A stretch of 14,709 nucleotides of DNA, from the NCBI GenBank assembly GCA_024639035.1, contig JAHEJE010000030.1:1-14709 (forward strand), written 5' to 3'. The notes beneath the pieces were generated by a model. It was not told the DNA's origin. It made no database searches and saw only the letters and a program-made list of their open reading frames with translations. The translations under genes were made by a program, and so were the position numbers. Of this stretch, positions 13,298 to 14,709 are shown piece after piece. The stretch's first letter is position 1. Each line of letters begins with the position of its first letter. This stretch comes from Alphaproteobacteria bacterium. GTDB taxonomy: Bacteria; Pseudomonadota; Alphaproteobacteria; Rhizobiales; Aestuariivirgaceae.

Positions 13298-14545
13298 TCA
13301 TGCCACGACCTCCATTCCATCTAGCGGTACGGCTGGCGCGCGCCCGGCGATCAGGTCTGCGGTAATCCGCGCCGCGCCGTGGCTCATGGTCCAACCCATG
13401 TGCCCTTGTCCGGTGTTGAACCACAGGTTCTCATGCCGTGCCTGGCCGAGAATTGGCGTGCCCTGCGGGGTCATCGGCCTCAGCCCGGCCCAGTAGTCCG
13501 GGGTGCTGTAATCGGCCGCATCGGGAAACAGGTTCTTGGCCATCGCCATCATGTGCCGGAAATCGCCTGGCGCGTGGCTACGGTCATAGCCAGAAAATTC
13601 CGCGGTAGCGGTGATCCGCATTCTGTCGCCAAGCGGACAGTAGGCCACGAGGTTCTCCTCATCGACCCCGCCGATTGCCGGCATGTTCCGCCTGCCCGCT
13701 GTGGAAACCGTCGCCGAATAGCCCTTGACCGGATAAATCGGCAGGTCAACGCCCAGATGCCGGGCCAGATGCGGGCTGTAGACCCCCAGACACAGCACCA
13801 CGACGTCGGCCGCGTGCCGCGCCTGTTCAGTGATCACCGCCTCGATCTTGCCACCCTCGATATCGAACCCGGTGATCGTTTCGCCGAACCGGAATTCGAC
13901 ACCGCTCCCGGTCAGGTAATCCACCAGTCCATGCGCGAACATCCGGCAGTCGCCACTCTCGTCGTCAGGTGCATGGATCGCACCGGCCAGTTCGTTGCTC
14001 ACCGGGGCCAGGGCGGGATCGTGCTGGGCGATCTCATGCGGCTCGAGCATGTTGAGGACGACGCCGGCATCGCGAAGAATTGCCGCCTTCGACACCGCAC
14101 CGGCAAAGACCGAAGGGGTTCGGTACAGATACAGCAGACCACCCTTGCGCCCGTCGTATTGCACCCCGGCGCGTGCCACAGTGTCATGGAACACCTCCTG
14201 CGAATAGCTACACAGCCTGGCCTTTCGCGATGTGTTCAGCGCCGCCCGCGCGGCATTGCACTCACGCCAAAAAGCCCACATCCAGCGCAGGAATGCCGGA
14301 TCGAGATTGGGTTTGATCCGCAATGCCTGATCATCGCGCCACAGCGACTTCATCAGAATGCCGGGTGCCGCTGGCGAGCCCCAGGCGTAAGAGTGCCCCG
14401 GCGCGAATAACCCGGCGTTGGCATAGCTGGTGAAGTTGGCCGGCTCGGTGTCCCGATCGATGACCGTGACATCGAACCCGTCCTTGTTCAGTTCGTAAGC
14501 CGTAGTAACGCCGACAATGCCGGCACCCAGGACAAGTGCCTTCAT
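13298..14545 (-). CDS. dadA: D-amino-acid dehydrogenase, DadA type (FAD-dependent)
   Basis: The 415-aa protein aligns by eye with E. coli DadA along its whole length. The FAD motif GAGIVG is at residues 7-12 with acidic Asp30 ending strand 2, followed by YANAGLFAPG (41-50). Further matches are VQYDGRKGGLLYL, DDESGDCRMFA, VYPVKGYS-like IYPVKGYS, YWAGLRPMTPQGTP and WFNTGQGHMGWTM near the C terminus, where the flavin and the substrate carboxylate are bound. DadA oxidises D-amino acids to imino acids that hydrolyse to 2-oxoacids and ammonia, passing electrons to the membrane quinone pool. Relatives act on D-hydroxyproline or other D-amino acids, so the substrate is open. The RidA-family gene lies immediately upstream (11 bp), indicating an operon. 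Ribosome binding site is weak (CCAGGGTT). Family is certain, exact substrate is not. Confidence 0.9.
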   Translation of the reverse strand: MKALVLGAGIVGVTTAYELNKDGFDVTVIDRDTEPANFTSYANAGLFAPGHSYAWGSPAAPGILMKSLWRDDQALRIKPNLDPAFLRWMWAFWRECNAARAALNTSRKARLCSYSQEVFHDTVARAGVQYDGRKGGLLYLYRTPSVFAGAVSKAAILRDAGVVLNMLEPHEIAQHDPALAPVSNELAGAIHAPDDESGDCRMFAHGLVDYLTGSGVEFRFGETITGFDIEGGKIEAVITEQARHAADVVVLCLGVYSPHLARHLGVDLPIYPVKGYSATVSTAGRRNMPAIGGVDEENLVAYCPLGDRMRITATAEFSGYDRSHAPGDFRHMMAMAKNLFPDAADYSTPDYWAGLRPMTPQGTPILGQARHENLWFNTGQGHMGWTMSHGAARITADLIAGRAPAVPLDGMEVVA

Positions 14546-14556
14546 AACCCTGGATC

Positions 14557-14709
14557 CTAGAGGGCCGCTTCAACCATGATTTCTACATCGAAGTCCGGCG
14601 TCGCCAGCTTGGACTCGACACAGGCCCGCACCGGCGTGTTGCCGGGCGATACCCAGGCATCCCAGACCGCGTTCATCTCGTTGAACCGACCCATGTCCGT
14701 GATCCAGAT
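14557..14709 (-). CDS. RidA/YjgF family protein (N-terminal part outside window)
   Basis: The frame is open to the right edge, so only the C-terminal 50 residues are seen. They contain the hallmarks of the RidA family: WITDMGRFNEMNAVWDAW, the Pro-Val-Arg-Ala-Cys-Val-Glu segment with the substrate-binding arginine (residues about 27-31 of the fragment), and the ending VEIMVEAAL. RidA hydrolyses reactive enamine/imine intermediates such as 2-aminoacrylate. Lying 11 bp upstream of the D-amino-acid dehydrogenase gene on the same strand, it probably deaminates the imine made by that enzyme. Some relatives lack this activity, and the active-site arginine visible here is a point in its favour. Confidence 0.85.
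   Translation of the reverse strand: MWITDMGRFNEMNAVWDAWVSPGNTPVRACVESKLATPDFDVEIMVEAAL

Overview
The window looks like chromosomal DNA of an alphaproteobacterium, most likely of the Rhizobiales (Hyphomicrobiales). The adenosine kinase, the uronate dehydrogenase and the amidotransferase / GXGXG / FMN-protein / type III glutamine synthetase block all read like rhizobial or related marine alphaproteobacterial proteins, and the coding DNA is G+C rich with dense, short-spaced genes. No rRNA, tRNA, CRISPR array, insertion sequence or phage gene was recognised. This placement rests on reading alone.

Left part (1-3072). The 3' end of an adenosine kinase gene is followed by a uronate dehydrogenase-like SDR gene (udh) and a small P-loop kinase gene of visibly lower G+C, all on the plus strand. 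They converge on a minus-strand membrane-bound metal-dependent hydrolase of the YdjM type.

Centre (3224-10686), the most coherent part. It is a minus-strand nitrogen/methylated-amine module. In transcription order it holds amt (ammonium/methylammonium channel), a 72-aa single-helix membrane protein, a strong UUCG-loop terminator, a XRE-cupin regulator, then a tight operon: class II glutamine amidotransferase (GlxB/MgsA), GXGXG protein (GlxC/MgsB), FMN glutamate synthase-like protein (GlxD/MgsC), a DUF3303-like small protein, and a type III glutamine synthetase / gamma-glutamylmethylamide synthetase (GlnT/GmaS). Spacings are an ATGA overlap, 9 bp, 1 bp and a short overlap, so co-translation is likely. 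The set fits either the rhizobial glxBCD-glnT module or the first half of the N-methylglutamate route for methylamine; the dehydrogenase half (mgdABCD) is not in the window. About 500 bp upstream of amt have no gene but hold phased repeats and weak NtrC/sigma54-like elements.

Right part (10687-14709). A minus-strand pair (SDR dehydrogenase, then FlK-type hotdog thioesterase) diverges from a plus-strand SDR that closely resembles animal BDH2/DHRS6. Next come a short lipoprotein carrying only the polysaccharide-export domain, then a D-amino-acid dehydrogenase gene (dadA type) preceded by a partial RidA-family gene in the same orientation. The DadA/RidA pair suggests oxidative deamination of an amino acid with clean-up of the imine product.

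Nothing here is clearly a new system. The points most worth a second look are the unassigned small proteins tied to amt and to the ligase operon, the FMN protein without the usual 3Fe-4S cysteines, and the regulatory DNA upstream of amt.
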